Positions 1 to 6,998 of a DNA stretch of 13,031 nt are shown here, in pieces. Position 1 is the stretch's first letter, and every line of letters starts with the position of its first letter. The position numbers and the translations under genes were made by a program. The notes below the pieces were generated by a model, which ran no database searches, had not been told where the DNA came from, and saw nothing but the letters and a program-made list of their open reading frames with translations. The DNA is from Saprospiraceae bacterium (GTDB lineage Bacteria; Bacteroidota; Bacteroidia; Chitinophagales; Saprospiraceae): positions 1 to 13,031 of the forward strand of contig JAEUUM010000399.1 in NCBI GenBank assembly GCA_016787375.1, read 5' to 3'.

Positions 1-147
1 ATGAATGACAACCAAACCAAGAATATATTCTTGGATTCAAAACTACCTGATCAGCCATTTGATGAAATATCAGTCCAGTTTTGGAACGCCGAAGGATCGA
101 AAATTCTGTTGATCGACAATTTAAAAATTGAGACGTTCAATGAATAG
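1..147 (+). CDS. C-terminal fragment of an unidentified protein (5' partial)
   Basis: An open frame runs from the first base of the window to a TAG at 145-147 and encodes 48 residues. An ATG happens to sit at position 1, but I see no reason to treat it as the true start, and the frame most likely enters from the left. The last 25 or so residues alternate hydrophobic and polar positions and contain the string KILLIDNLKIETF. That looks like the final strand of a beta-sandwich (jelly-roll, carbohydrate-binding or LamG-like) domain, where a V/I-x-I-D-N/D-h-K-I strand is common. This is a resemblance only and no family can be assigned. The last 11 bases overlap the 3' end of convergent galE. Confidence 0.5.
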   Translation: MNDNQTKNIFLDSKLPDQPFDEISVQFWNAEGSKILLIDNLKIETFNE

Positions 148-1165
148 TTGATCTCACTTTTTCCCACTCCCAAGCTGATCGCATAATTTCGTTTATATCT
201 CTTGAGGGAATCCAATTGAGTATTTCCTGTGCTTTTTTGTTATTGGCATACACGGCAACCACATCACCTTCCCTTCGTTGACCATAGGTGTAATTTAGTT
301 TTATTCCGTTAACCTGTTCAAAGGCATCGATAGCTTCTTTTACAGTAATACCTTCACCTGTACCAAGATTGAAAACCACTGATTCATTTTGCTTTTCGGT
401 CTGATCCAACAAATATCTCAATGCCAGTGTATGCGCTCGTGCAATATCCATAACGTGTATATAATCACGGACACAGGTACCGTCACGAGTTTCATAGTCA
501 CTTCCAAAGATTGTCATACTTTGCCTTTTGCCGATTGCTGTTTCGGTGATTACCGGGACCAGATTACTGGCAATGTTGCGTGATGATTCGCCTATTAATG
601 CTGAATGATGAGCACCTGCCGGATTAAAATACCTCAATAAAATGCTTGAAAAATTATCCCTTACCCTGGTTACATCCTGAATGATTCTTTCACCTGCTTG
701 TTTGGTGTATGCATAAGGACATTGTGCCTCTTTCAGCGGAGTTAATTCAGTTACCGGAAGTTCATCTGAATCGCCGTAAACAGAACACGAAGAGGAAAAG
801 ATAAAATTCTTTATAGAATATCTCTCAGATAAATCCAACAAGTTAATCAGTCCGGTAATGTTATTAGAATAATATTGCAATGGTCGGTGAACAGATTCAT
901 TGACTGATTTTAAAGCCGCAAAATGGATGATTCCTACTATATCTGAATTTTGCTCAAAAACAGGAATAAGCATTTCTCTGTCTGCAAGATCTACTGCAAA
1001 ATTCAAGATTTTTTTACCGGTTATTTGAAAAATACCATCAAGGACAGATTCATCAGAATTTATCAAATTGTCGAGAGATATTACTTCAAATCCAGTTTCA
1101 ATAAGATCGACAATTGTATGGCTGCCAATATAGCCACAACCGCCGGTTACCAGTATTTTTGGCAT
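137..1165 (-). CDS. galE: UDP-glucose 4-epimerase GalE
   Basis: A 342-residue short-chain dehydrogenase-fold epimerase, close to the usual length of about 338. It interconverts UDP-glucose and UDP-galactose in the cytoplasm, supplying galactose for the Leloir pathway and for surface glycans. The N-terminal Rossmann motif is GGCGYIGSH (residues 8-16), with the NAD-adenosine-binding acid at D32 in LDN. The serine run 124-126 followed by CSVYG holds the catalytic serine, and Y151-A-Y-T-K155 is the YxxxK catalytic pair. YFNPAGAH and GTCVRDYIHV are further GalE-type signatures. The ATG is supported by the motif starting at residue 4 and by a TAnnTTTG box 10 bp upstream. It stands alone, with no sugar-nucleotide partner genes beside it. 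Its 3' end overlaps the convergent gene at 1-147 by 11 bp. Confidence 0.96.
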   Translation of the reverse strand: MPKILVTGGCGYIGSHTIVDLIETGFEVISLDNLINSDESVLDGIFQITGKKILNFAVDLADREMLIPVFEQNSDIVGIIHFAALKSVNESVHRPLQYYSNNITGLINLLDLSERYSIKNFIFSSSCSVYGDSDELPVTELTPLKEAQCPYAYTKQAGERIIQDVTRVRDNFSSILLRYFNPAGAHHSALIGESSRNIASNLVPVITETAIGKRQSMTIFGSDYETRDGTCVRDYIHVMDIARAHTLALRYLLDQTEKQNESVVFNLGTGEGITVKEAIDAFEQVNGIKLNYTYGQRREGDVVAVYANNKKAQEILNWIPSRDINEIMRSAWEWEKVRSTIH

Positions 1166-1174
1166 GTTTTTTCA

Positions 1175-1182
1175 CAAAAGTA
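1175..1182 (-). promoter_or_regulatory. Candidate -7 element for galE
   Basis: On the minus strand this reads TACTTTTG, an exact match to the Bacteroidota -7 consensus TAnnTTTG, ending 10 bp before the galE ATG. No TTG element is visible about 19-21 bp further upstream, so the promoter call rests on one box. If it is real, the leader would be only a few nucleotides. Confidence 0.4.
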
Positions 1183-1234
1183 AACATTCAAAAATTTTAA
1201 ACTCTATATTACTGTAAATTAAATTTAACCCAAA

Positions 1235-1455
1235 TTCAGCGTTAGATGCTGAATCGATGAAATTTTGCAACTTTCCAAATATTTGTCGGGTCTGACGACT
1301 CCTACAGTCGCATCAGACTCGTATGAGGTTAAGCTCGACAAAATCAAAGATTTTCATCGACTCATGATGCTTCGATCAGAGCCTGATAGACTTTGCTCAT
1401 CAAGCCCAAAGGGCAATATCCGATAATGCGGATTTTGCGTTTACAACGATTCAGT
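1235..1455. repeat. Hairpin-rich intergenic island, possible dispersed repeat or structured RNA
   Basis: This stretch stands out from its flanks. GC is 44% over 1281-1380, against about 20% in 1181-1240 and 23% in 1501-1600. Six short inverted repeats follow one another: 1235-1240/1248-1253 (6 bp), 1287-1300/1306-1321 (14 bp with one G-U and a 2-nt bulge), 1335-1345/1349-1360 (6+4 bp around small bulges), 1375-1379/1383-1387, 1404-1407/1411-1414 and 1418-1422/1429-1433. The ends carry an 8-bp inverted pair, CTGAATCG at 1249-1256 and CGATTCAG at 1447-1454. Minus-strand frames are unusually open: 1466-1362 is an ATG-started 34-codon frame, and 1440-1225 is 72 codons with a single TGA. These features fit a decayed mobile or REP-like repeat unit or a structured RNA. 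I cannot choose between them. No transposase or known RNA family is recognised. Confidence 0.5.
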
Positions 1456-1587
1456 GCTCGAAACATTATAAGTTCCAGGTAGGCAATCTTTCACTAGAGT
1501 AAAAGATCTTATTTGATTTTTCAAGCTCAAGGTTGAAAAAAATCTATAATTCGATTATTTCAGCTTTTTAAGTCCTAATCAATGTGA
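1456..1587. other. AT-rich remainder of the galE / lipoprotein intergenic region
   Basis: This is the rest of the long gap downstream of the minus-strand lipoprotein gene. It contains two weak inverted repeats: ATCTTT 1486-1491 with AAAGAT 1502-1507, and GATTTTTCAA 1515-1524 with a matching right arm at 1533-1544. Neither is followed by a T-run in the direction in which the lipoprotein gene is transcribed (towards lower coordinates). At most they are weak termination or RNA 3'-end structures. I see no gene here. Confidence 0.35.
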
Positions 1588-2211
1588 TTACATAATTTTT
1601 TTTAACCCTCTGTTGATTCTTTCCTCACGATCTTCTTTGGACATTTTAAAATTGTAAGTCAGTCCAGAAAAGAAATCTCTAACGATTCCATTTTTATCTA
1701 TGAAAATGGCAGTAGGGAAATTCGGTCTCAAACCAAATCCTGTTCTAATAATTTCAATACCCAGGATTATATTGTGAAATGACCCTGTACCGGTAGGCAA
1801 CTCAGGTGGCATCCCAACAGGATCAAACATACTCAATGAAACAATATCAAGTTTGCCCTTACTTTCGTCTTTTAGTTTCTTTAAATACTTCAGATCTTCA
1901 ATATAGCCCGGATTCTGCATAGACCAAGTATAAAGCACAATGGATTTGCCCTTGAACTTACGAATACTCAATTTCTCACCCATATCTGTATCGAGAAAAA
2001 CATCAGGTGCGATGGTATTACACAGACAATCTTCGTATTTCAAAAATGAATTTCTATCAAGATTCCCGATTCTTGCCAATTCGTCAAAATTGTATAAGCT
2101 ATCGCAAATAGCCAATTTTTCCTCGAATTTCATTGGTGGTTCTTCTTTACCTTTACAAGCTGTAAACAGAACAGAAAACCCCAAGACAGTGGATAAAGAA
2201 ATTAATTTCAT
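1588..2211 (-). CDS. Thioredoxin-fold (AhpC/TSA, TlpA-like) lipoprotein lacking the CXXC cysteines
   Basis: The frame opens at a GTG (2223), but the ATG at 2211 is the better start. It gives 207 residues beginning MKLISLS with a clean lipoprotein signal ending LFTAC, so the lipidated Cys would be residue 19. Numbering from the GTG, the thioredoxin-like domain begins near APDVFLD (72-78), continues through GKSIVLYTW (92-100) and ends in the cis-Pro region NFPTAIFIDKNG (168-179), the layout of TlpA/ResA-type proteins. Where those have W-C-x-x-C, this one has W100-S-M-Q-N-P, so both active-site cysteines are missing and ordinary disulfide exchange is not expected. Cys40, Cys66 and Cys68 are present, but not in the active-site loop. 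It probably faces the periplasm, anchored to a membrane. It stands alone, divergent from the symporter. Fold call is firm, function unknown. Confidence 0.75.
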   Translation of the reverse strand: MKLISLSTVLGFSVLFTACKGKEEPPMKFEEKLAICDSLYNFDELARIGNLDRNSFLKYEDCLCNTIAPDVFLDTDMGEKLSIRKFKGKSIVLYTWSMQNPGYIEDLKYLKKLKDESKGKLDIVSLSMFDPVGMPPELPTGTGSFHNIILGIEIIRTGFGLRPNFPTAIFIDKNGIVRDFFSGLTYNFKMSKEDREERINRGLKKIM

Positions 2212-2306
2212 ATTTCTAAACACAATTTTACAACGTAACGAAAAAATCGGTTTTAAGATTCATAAAATTCATATTGATTTCTGATGTGCATTTTGTTCAT
2301 AACATA

Positions 2307-2338
2307 TTTTGTCAAAGTATTTAACTCACTTACATTTG
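2307..2338 (+). promoter_or_regulatory. Bacteroidota-type promoter for the sodium:solute symporter
   Basis: TTTTG at 2307-2311 and TACATTTG at 2331-2338 are separated by 19 bp. This matches the Bacteroidota housekeeping consensus (TTG at -33, TAnnTTTG at -7) in both sequence and spacing. The ATG at 2355 lies 17 bp beyond the -7 box, so the predicted leader is only about ten nucleotides. Confidence 0.65.
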
Positions 2339-2354
2339 GACAAAATATACCAAT

Positions 2355-3824
2355 ATGATTAATCAGCTTACCCCTTTAACCCTTTTATTCATCATAGGAA
2401 TCTATTTTGGATTGTTGTTATTGGTATCTTGGTTTACCGGTAAAAATGACAGCAATGAGGTATTCTTTAAAGCAGAAAAACAATCACCATGGTTGCTTGT
2501 AGCCATTGGTATGATTGGCACTTCCATTTCAGGGGTGACTTTTGTTTCAGTTCCAGGCAAGGTAGGCAGTGGTGGATTAAATATGGCCTTCTCCTATATG
2601 CAGGTTGTATTTGGATACCTTTTGGGATACATAGTCATTGCACTTGTCTTGATGCCTATTTATTATCGTCTTAATTTGACATCCATTTATGGTTACCTTG
2701 AAACAAGATTTGGTCGCAAAGCATATAAAACAGGGGCAGGATTCTTCTTGCTATCAAGAACACTTGGTTCTGCACTCAGATTGTTTTTAATGGCTATTAT
2801 TTTACAGAAATTTATTTTTGATTCATTTGGGATTCCATTTTGGATAACAGGATTTGTTACTTTGTTTTTTATTTTTCTATACACTTTCAGAGGTGGTATA
2901 AAAACAGTTATCATTACCGATACATTTCTGGCAGTTTGTTTTATAACAGCCTTGTGTTTGACTCTCATTTCATTGATGAGCAGATTGGATATCAATGTTG
3001 CCAGCCTTGTGCCCGTAATGAAGGAGAGTGGATATACTAAAATGTTCTTTTTTGAAGGAGGATGGAATGACCCAAATAATTTTTTTAAGCAATTTTTAAG
3101 TGGTGCACTCATCACAATTGTTATGACGGGTCTTGACCAGGATATGATGCAAAAGAACCTTACTTGCAGAACCTTGAAAGATGCTCAAAAAAACATGTTC
3201 ACCTTTTCGGGTATTATTGTAATTGTGAATTTATTGTTTCTGACACTCGGAGCATTGTTGTATATTTTTGCAAAAAAGCAAGGTATTGCGTTACCTGACA
3301 ACACTGATTATCTTTATCCAACCATCGCTTTTTCACACCTGTCACCTTTGCTGGGTGTAGTTTTTATTCTTGGTATCGTTGCGGCCACATGCAGTAGCAG
3401 CGATTCGGCTCTTACGTCACTGACTACTTCTTTTTGTGTAGATTTCCTAGACTTTGAAAAGAAGGAGCAAAATTCCTCTCAACATCGTACACGAATGATT
3501 GTGCATCTAAGTTTTGCCTTAGTATTGCTCCTATTGATTATTGTTTTCAAAGTAACCAATAAAGATGCCATCATCAATTTTCTATTCAAAGTGGCCGGTA
3601 TTACTTATGGCCCATTACTTGGTTTGTTTAGTTTTGGTGTATTGACCAAATACAAGGTGAACGACAACAGGGTTCTTATTGTTTGTATCACAGCGCCATT
3701 ACTTATGTGGTTAATCGATATAAATAGTGCACCACTGTTTAATGGATTTCAGTTTGGTTTCTTAAGCCTGGCATTAAATGGTTTACTTACTTTTGGTGGT
3801 TTGTGGTTAATTCGAAAAAAATAA
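2355..3824 (+). CDS. Sodium:solute symporter (SSS family)
   Basis: A 489-residue polytopic inner-membrane protein, of usual SSS length, with roughly 12-13 hydrophobic segments. It should couple sodium uptake to import of a small organic solute. Family signatures are IGTSISGVTFVSVPG (residues 54-68, first core helix), the Arg-Gly-Gly-Ile-Lys turn near 179-183, GLDQDMMQKNLTCR (259-272) and the serine-rich helix TCSSSDSALTSLTTSF (345-360), which in this family supplies Na2-site hydroxyls. The substrate cannot be read from the sequence. SSS members of this kind transport sugars, sialic acid, proline, pantothenate or other solutes, and no adjacent catabolic gene helps. It is monocistronic, with its own promoter. 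The ATG at 2355 is the only sensible start ahead of the first membrane helix. No clear terminator follows. Confidence 0.88.
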   Translation: MINQLTPLTLLFIIGIYFGLLLLVSWFTGKNDSNEVFFKAEKQSPWLLVAIGMIGTSISGVTFVSVPGKVGSGGLNMAFSYMQVVFGYLLGYIVIALVLMPIYYRLNLTSIYGYLETRFGRKAYKTGAGFFLLSRTLGSALRLFLMAIILQKFIFDSFGIPFWITGFVTLFFIFLYTFRGGIKTVIITDTFLAVCFITALCLTLISLMSRLDINVASLVPVMKESGYTKMFFFEGGWNDPNNFFKQFLSGALITIVMTGLDQDMMQKNLTCRTLKDAQKNMFTFSGIIVIVNLLFLTLGALLYIFAKKQGIALPDNTDYLYPTIAFSHLSPLLGVVFILGIVAATCSSSDSALTSLTTSFCVDFLDFEKKEQNSSQHRTRMIVHLSFALVLLLLIIVFKVTNKDAIINFLFKVAGITYGPLLGLFSFGVLTKYKVNDNRVLIVCITAPLLMWLIDINSAPLFNGFQFGFLSLALNGLLTFGGLWLIRKK

Positions 3825-3967
3825 CCCGGGATATTAAGGATAGGTGTTTTTTTGTTGCAAATAATTAATTTCAATTTTCTTAACATTTCAAACCCTCAAA
3901 AAATAGAACCGAAGCCATGTAAATTTGTTTTTTTAAAATTCGTTTCTACCTTACCAATTTAATTTAA

Positions 3968-3975
3968 TATTTTTG
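3968..3975 (+). promoter_or_regulatory. Candidate -7 element for the panD operon
   Basis: TATTTTTG matches TAnnTTTG exactly and ends 8 bp before the panD ATG at 3984. The upstream element is weak: only TTTC at 3943-3946 lies at an acceptable distance (21 bp). The predicted transcript would be nearly leaderless. The 3825-3967 stretch in front of it is AT-rich and I see no other element in it. Confidence 0.5.
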
Positions 3976-3983
3976 CACCCATT

Positions 3984-4331
3984 ATGTTTATAGAAAAATT
4001 CAAATCTAAAATACACCGTGCTACTGTAACTGAAGCTAATCTCAACTACGTGGGTAGCATTACCATTGATGAAGATCTAATAGATGCAGCCAATTTGCAG
4101 GAAGGTGAAAGGGTACAAATTGTTAACAACAACAATGGTGAACGCCTTGAAACTTATGTTATCAAAGGTGAACGTGGAAGTGGCGTTATTTGTCTCAATG
4201 GGGCAGCAGCCAGAAAAGCTGAGGTTGGTGATACCATCATCATCATCTCTTATGCTTGGATGGATGCCGAAGAAGCCAGAAATTTCAAGCCAACTGCCAT
4301 TTACCCTGATGAAAATAATCGACTAATATAA
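3984..4331 (+). CDS. panD: Aspartate 1-decarboxylase (pyruvoyl enzyme precursor)
   Basis: A 115-residue protein that decarboxylates L-aspartate to beta-alanine, the amine half of pantothenate and so of coenzyme A. The proenzyme cleaves itself between G24 and S25 in YVGS (22-25), and S25 becomes the catalytic pyruvoyl group. K9 and H11, R54, T57 and Y58 sit at the positions that bind substrate or donate the proton in characterised PanD, and NGAAA (72-76) is the conserved loop. Length and motifs are complete, so it should be active. It is the first gene of a tight five-gene unit running to 7772. The other pantothenate genes are not in the window. Confidence 0.96.
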   Translation: MFIEKFKSKIHRATVTEANLNYVGSITIDEDLIDAANLQEGERVQIVNNNNGERLETYVIKGERGSGVICLNGAAARKAEVGDTIIIISYAWMDAEEARNFKPTAIYPDENNRLI

Positions 4332-4337
4332 ATTCTT

Positions 4338-5405
4338 TTGAAGAAAATATTTACAAATGTTCTGAAAGTCCTCGGATTCATGGCTGTTGGTCTGACGATT
4401 TTATATTTTCTTTACCAGAGTCAAAACAAAGCTTTTCAGGCACAATGTGTAGAGGATGGAATATCTAAAGAAAATTGTAGTCTGATCAATAAACTGGTTG
4501 ATGATTTCAAAAAAACAAATCCGTTTTGGATCATTTTAATCATTTTCACCACTTTTTTAAGCCATCTTGCACGAGCGCTGCGCTGGAACCAACTCATAGA
4601 ATCACTCGATGAAAAACCAAGGTTGATCAACAGCTTTTTCTCAGTTGTAATTGGTTTTTTTGCGAATCTTGGCATACCCAGAATTGGAGAACTTGTTCGA
4701 GCTTCTACCATGGCCCGTTACGAGAACATCCCCACAGAGAAACTGCTTGGAACCGTAGTGGTAGACAGAATCGTAGATATGATAACATTTATCATACTCG
4801 TAGGTACAACCTTTTTTATAGAGTTTGACACAATCAGTGAAAAACTCTCCGAAATCATGTCAATGAATAAAGGATCAGAAACGGCAGGGCATGGTAAAAT
4901 ATGGTATTTGTTGGTAGGATTCATCATATTTTGTTTTGCTGCTTTGATGTTTTACATTAAAAGACCTGAAAACCTAATTGTCAAAAAGCTGAAAGGGTTG
5001 CTAACTGGGATTTTGGAAGGAATCAATACCATACGAACCCTTAAAAGACCTTGGCTGTTCTTGTTTTATACCGTTTCAGTGTGGTTTTTGTATTACATTA
5101 TGTTGTATTTGTGCATACCTGCATTCGCTCCAACCAGACATTTGGGTATGGAAGCCGCATTAATTATATTTGTATTTGGAGCATTTGGTTTCTTGGTTCC
5201 TAGCCCGGGTGGTATGGGCACCTATCATTGGTTGGTGATACAGGCGCTGTTGTTGTTCGGAATTAAAGCTGCTGATGGATTTTCTTTTGCCAATATTGCA
5301 TATTTCACGGGCCAAATAATCTCAAATGTCAGCTTCGGTATCATTGCCTTAATTCTATTACCGATTGTTAATAAAAACTACCACCCTAACACCAAAAAAG
5401 CATGA
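4338..5405 (+). CDS. Flippase-like integral membrane protein (LPG-synthase TM / AglD family, formerly UPF0104)
   Basis: A 355-residue protein with about eight membrane segments (near 10-28, 63-80, 99-112, 146-163, 188-207, 238-260, 272-290 and 320-343). It carries the family blocks RALRWNQLIES (79-89), ANLGIPRIGELVRA (109-122), VVVDRIVD (140-147) and PSPGGMGTYHW (288-298). Characterised relatives are the membrane part of MprF (moves aminoacyl-phosphatidylglycerol) and archaeal AglD (lipid-linked glycan assembly). A lipid or glycolipid translocation or transfer role is therefore the best guess. No lysyl-transferase domain is attached. The start is TTG at 4338, 6 bp after the panD stop, and no upstream in-frame alternative lies between the two genes. 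It overlaps the next gene by 4 bp (ATGA), so the two are translationally linked. Its setting next to heptose activation fits an envelope role by inference. Confidence 0.82.
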   Translation: MKKIFTNVLKVLGFMAVGLTILYFLYQSQNKAFQAQCVEDGISKENCSLINKLVDDFKKTNPFWIILIIFTTFLSHLARALRWNQLIESLDEKPRLINSFFSVVIGFFANLGIPRIGELVRASTMARYENIPTEKLLGTVVVDRIVDMITFIILVGTTFFIEFDTISEKLSEIMSMNKGSETAGHGKIWYLLVGFIIFCFAALMFYIKRPENLIVKKLKGLLTGILEGINTIRTLKRPWLFLFYTVSVWFLYYIMLYLCIPAFAPTRHLGMEAALIIFVFGAFGFLVPSPGGMGTYHWLVIQALLLFGIKAADGFSFANIAYFTGQIISNVSFGIIALILLPIVNKNYHPNTKKA

Positions 5406-5896
5406 GTTTCATTTCAAAATACAGCGAAAAGATTAAAGACCTGCTAAACACTAGTCGCATGGTCAATATCTGGAGAACCAAACCAGTTAAGGTTGTTTTC
5501 ACAAATGGCTGTTTTGACATTTTGCATGTCGGGCATGTCCAATACCTCGAAGAAGCCAAATCATTGGGAGATAAGCTTATTGTTGGTGTTAATTCTGACG
5601 AATCAGTTCGCAAACTTAAGGGAGCAGAAAGACCAATCAATCATGAAATGGACAGAGCAATGGTATTAGCTGCACTCGGCTTTGTTGATGTCGTTGTTAT
5701 TTTCTCAGAAGATACACCTGCAAATTTAATCCATACATTGAAACCGGATGTTTTGGCAAAAGGCGGAGATTGGCCGGTAGAAAAAATTGTAGGATCAGAC
5801 TTTGTAATTAAAAACGGTGGTCAGGTTATTTCCCTTCCTTTCAGAGAAGGCCATTCTACAACAAGTACCATTGACAAAATAAAAAGACTTGGTTAA
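5402..5896 (+). CDS. rfaE2: D-glycero-beta-D-manno-heptose 1-phosphate adenylyltransferase (monofunctional)
   Basis: A 164-residue cytidylyltransferase-fold enzyme that transfers AMP from ATP to heptose 1-phosphate, giving the ADP-heptose precursor used for LPS inner core and other heptosylated glycans. TNGCFDILHVGH (34-45) contains the HxGH nucleotide-binding motif. SVRKLKG (68-74), ERPIN (76-80), AKGGDW (119-124) and GHSTTSTI (150-157) are the usual RfaE/HldE C-terminal signatures. The ribokinase-like half found in bifunctional HldE is absent, so a separate heptose kinase must exist elsewhere. A 30-residue N-terminal helix precedes the domain. It starts inside the previous gene's stop (4-bp overlap), and its own TAA shares its last base with the next ATG. 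Confidence 0.9.
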   Translation: MSFISKYSEKIKDLLNTSRMVNIWRTKPVKVVFTNGCFDILHVGHVQYLEEAKSLGDKLIVGVNSDESVRKLKGAERPINHEMDRAMVLAALGFVDVVVIFSEDTPANLIHTLKPDVLAKGGDWPVEKIVGSDFVIKNGGQVISLPFREGHSTTSTIDKIKRLG

Positions 5897-6996
5897 TGAC
5901 CACCATCAAAGAATTAACAGATTATCTTGAAACCATCGCACCACCCGGATACCAGGAAGTATATGATAATAGCGGCTTGGTAGTAGGAAACCATGATGCA
6001 CAATTAACAGGTGTAATTATTTGTCTTGACAGTACAGAAGATGTAGTACGGGAAGCCATTGCCAAAAAATGTAATTTAATCATTGCACATCACCCAATCA
6101 TTTTTAACGGCCTAAAAAAACTTAATGGAAAAACTTACATTGAAAAAACCATCATTTTAGCCATAAAAAATGATATCGCCATATATGCCATACACACCAA
6201 TCTTGATAATGTTTTAGAGAATGGTGTAAATCAAAAAATAGCAGAGAAACTTGGGCTTGGAAATTGCAGGATATTGTTACCCAAGGCAGAAACATTGATG
6301 AATCTCACCTTTTTTGTGCCAATAAACTCAGGTGATGACGTTGTTAATGCACTGTATGCTGCTGGCGCCGGACAAATTGGTAACTACAAGAACTGCAGCT
6401 TTAGAACTACCGGAACTGGCACATTTACCCCGACCGGTTCCGCCAATCCAACAATAGGCGAACTAAATAAAGTAGAACAAGTTGAAGAAAGCCGAATAGA
6501 ACTCATCTTCCCGGAATATTTAACTCCAATTATTTTGAAAGAACTGATGGCAGCCCACCCCTATGAAGAAGTATCATATTTTCTTCAAAAACTCGAAAAT
6601 ATAGATAACAACGTAGGAGCCGGATTAATCGGGGAACTCCCAAATCCAACAGCCTCAGATTTCTTTCTTGAGCAAATCAAAGAAAAACTTAATGTAGAAT
6701 GTATCCGATATACCAAACTTGTAAAATCTGCGTTTACCAAAGTGGCTGTTTGTGGAGGAGCAGGTAGTTTTTTATTGAAACAAGCAATTGCCAACGGAGC
6801 TGACATTTTTATTTCGGCGGATTTCAAATATCATGAGTTTTTTGATGCCAATGATAAGATTACAATTGCAGATATTGGACATTTTGAGAGTGAACAGCAC
6901 ACAATTAAACTATTATTTGACATTATTAATAAAAAATTTAGTAATTTTGCGGTTCATTTGACCCAAGTAGTCACCAACCCAGTAAAATACCTCTGA
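5896..6996 (+). CDS. Nif3-like dinuclear metal centre protein with PII-like insert
   Basis: A 366-residue member of the Nif3/YbgI family, which forms hexameric rings with a two-metal site. It is often labelled GTP cyclohydrolase 1 type 2, but the physiological role is unsettled. Likely metal ligands are H65 and H66 in AHHPIIF, D104 in HTNLDN, H329 and E333 in GHFESEQH, corresponding to His63, His64, Asp101, His215 and Glu219 of E. coli YbgI. Residues about 128-240 form the insertion seen in the longer (about 370-residue) versions, a CutA/PII-like domain marked here by AHPYEEVSYFL (220-230). Translation is probably coupled, since the ATG overlaps the preceding TAA. The zinc-ribbon gene follows 2 bp later, a pairing common in bacteria. 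Confidence 0.93.
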   Translation: MTTIKELTDYLETIAPPGYQEVYDNSGLVVGNHDAQLTGVIICLDSTEDVVREAIAKKCNLIIAHHPIIFNGLKKLNGKTYIEKTIILAIKNDIAIYAIHTNLDNVLENGVNQKIAEKLGLGNCRILLPKAETLMNLTFFVPINSGDDVVNALYAAGAGQIGNYKNCSFRTTGTGTFTPTGSANPTIGELNKVEQVEESRIELIFPEYLTPIILKELMAAHPYEEVSYFLQKLENIDNNVGAGLIGELPNPTASDFFLEQIKEKLNVECIRYTKLVKSAFTKVAVCGGAGSFLLKQAIANGADIFISADFKYHEFFDANDKITIADIGHFESEQHTIKLLFDIINKKFSNFAVHLTQVVTNPVKYL

Positions 6997-6998
6997 AT

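Noticed and set aside
1290..1318. Strong hairpin as a simple terminator for the minus-strand lipoprotein gene
   Set aside because: It lies about 270 bp past the stop, lacks a T-tract on either side and is part of a chain of hairpins, so an ordinary terminator does not explain it.
1235..1455. CRISPR array
   Set aside because: The hairpins differ in sequence and spacing; there is no regularly spaced direct repeat.
2212..2223. GTG start for the lipoprotein gene
   Set aside because: The ATG four codons later gives a better MKL-type lipoprotein signal peptide; the GTG also overlaps a possible TAAAATTG box.
2223..2230. TAAAATTG as a -7 box for the lipoprotein gene
   Set aside because: One mismatch to TAnnTTTG and no TTG at the expected distance upstream; too weak to list.
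2693..3115. 140-codon minus-strand frame inside the symporter gene
   Set aside because: It is the antisense shadow of a well-supported membrane-protein gene and has no recognisable motif.
3824..3842. Palindrome around CCCGGG after the symporter as a terminator
   Set aside because: There is no loop to form a hairpin and no following T-run in register, so a terminator is not supported.
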